Part shown: one piece after another, positions 63,982 through 64,000 of the stretch
Layout of the letters: each line of letters begins with the position of its first letter
How positions within the stretch are numbered: position 1 is the first letter of the stretch
Assembly (NCBI GenBank): GCA_030704615.1
Contig: CM060732.1
Span: forward strand, 3,844,001-3,908,000
Direction of reading: 5' to 3'
Source: Takakia lepidozioides
Taxonomy: Eukaryota > Streptophyta > Takakiopsida > Takakiales > Takakiaceae
Length of the DNA stretch: 64,000 nt
Position numbers and translations under genes: made by a program
The notes under the pieces: model-generated
Databases searched by the model: none
Told to the model about the DNA's origin: nothing
The model's input: only the letters and a program-made list of their open reading frames with translations

Positions 63982-64000
63982 ATCTCAGCGCACCAACACA

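Overview
This is nuclear DNA of a land plant. The evidence is a PLS-type pentatricopeptide (PPR) gene, plant-type Ty3/gypsy chromoviruses primed by initiator Met-tRNA, and GT-AG introns of about 80-130 bp. The diverse SWIM-finger DDE transposons and the lack of angiosperm-like genes suggest a seedless plant, perhaps a fern; that is inference. Almost nothing here looks like a working host gene. The window is a patchwork of nested and rearranged transposable elements.

Layout. 0.7-5.6 kb: a decayed PPR gene, split by a 2.1 kb insert that carries three exons of a plant cyclopropane-fatty-acid-synthase-like gene. 6-12 kb (minus): RT, RNase H and integrase of one Ty3/gypsy lineage, followed by an unusual zinc-knuckle/coiled-coil ORF bracketed by GGCTGTG repeats. 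12-45 kb: fragments of a Mutator-like element family (family 1) mixed with at least four pieces of one chromovirus (gag, protease, RT, RNase H, integrase, chromodomain, about 727 bp LTRs). 46-55.8 kb: a second Mutator-like family. 57.8-59.7 kb: gag of another LTR element. 59.7-64 kb: a third SWIM-transposase element that runs off the window.

Main result. The Mutator-like elements share one architecture: a leftward DDE/SWIM transposase, a central array of short perfect palindromes, and a rightward intron-containing gene. Parts of that second gene resemble a ParB-like domain (D-x-NHRL motif) followed by a circularly permuted (beta-order) DNA methyltransferase fold with motif I DLTCGTGAS. The layout is seen at about 21.4-29.4 kb and again at 48-55.75 kb, each time with a different palindrome family. 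The families (TTCGGCGCCGAA, AGTCGGTGCCGACT, TGGCGGTACCGCCA, GTGCGGTACCGCAC) differ in their flanks but share the core CGGYRCCG, which suggests a common protein-binding site. The element ends carry a G-rich GCTATTTCATGAGC motif, and two halves of one interrupted methyltransferase-like gene share the 8 bp CCTTGCCA at the junctions, as expected of a Mutator target-site duplication.

Nearly every nonsense codon that can be compared with an intact homologue is a C-to-T change (CAG, CAA or CGA to stop), the mark expected of deamination in heavily methylated DNA.
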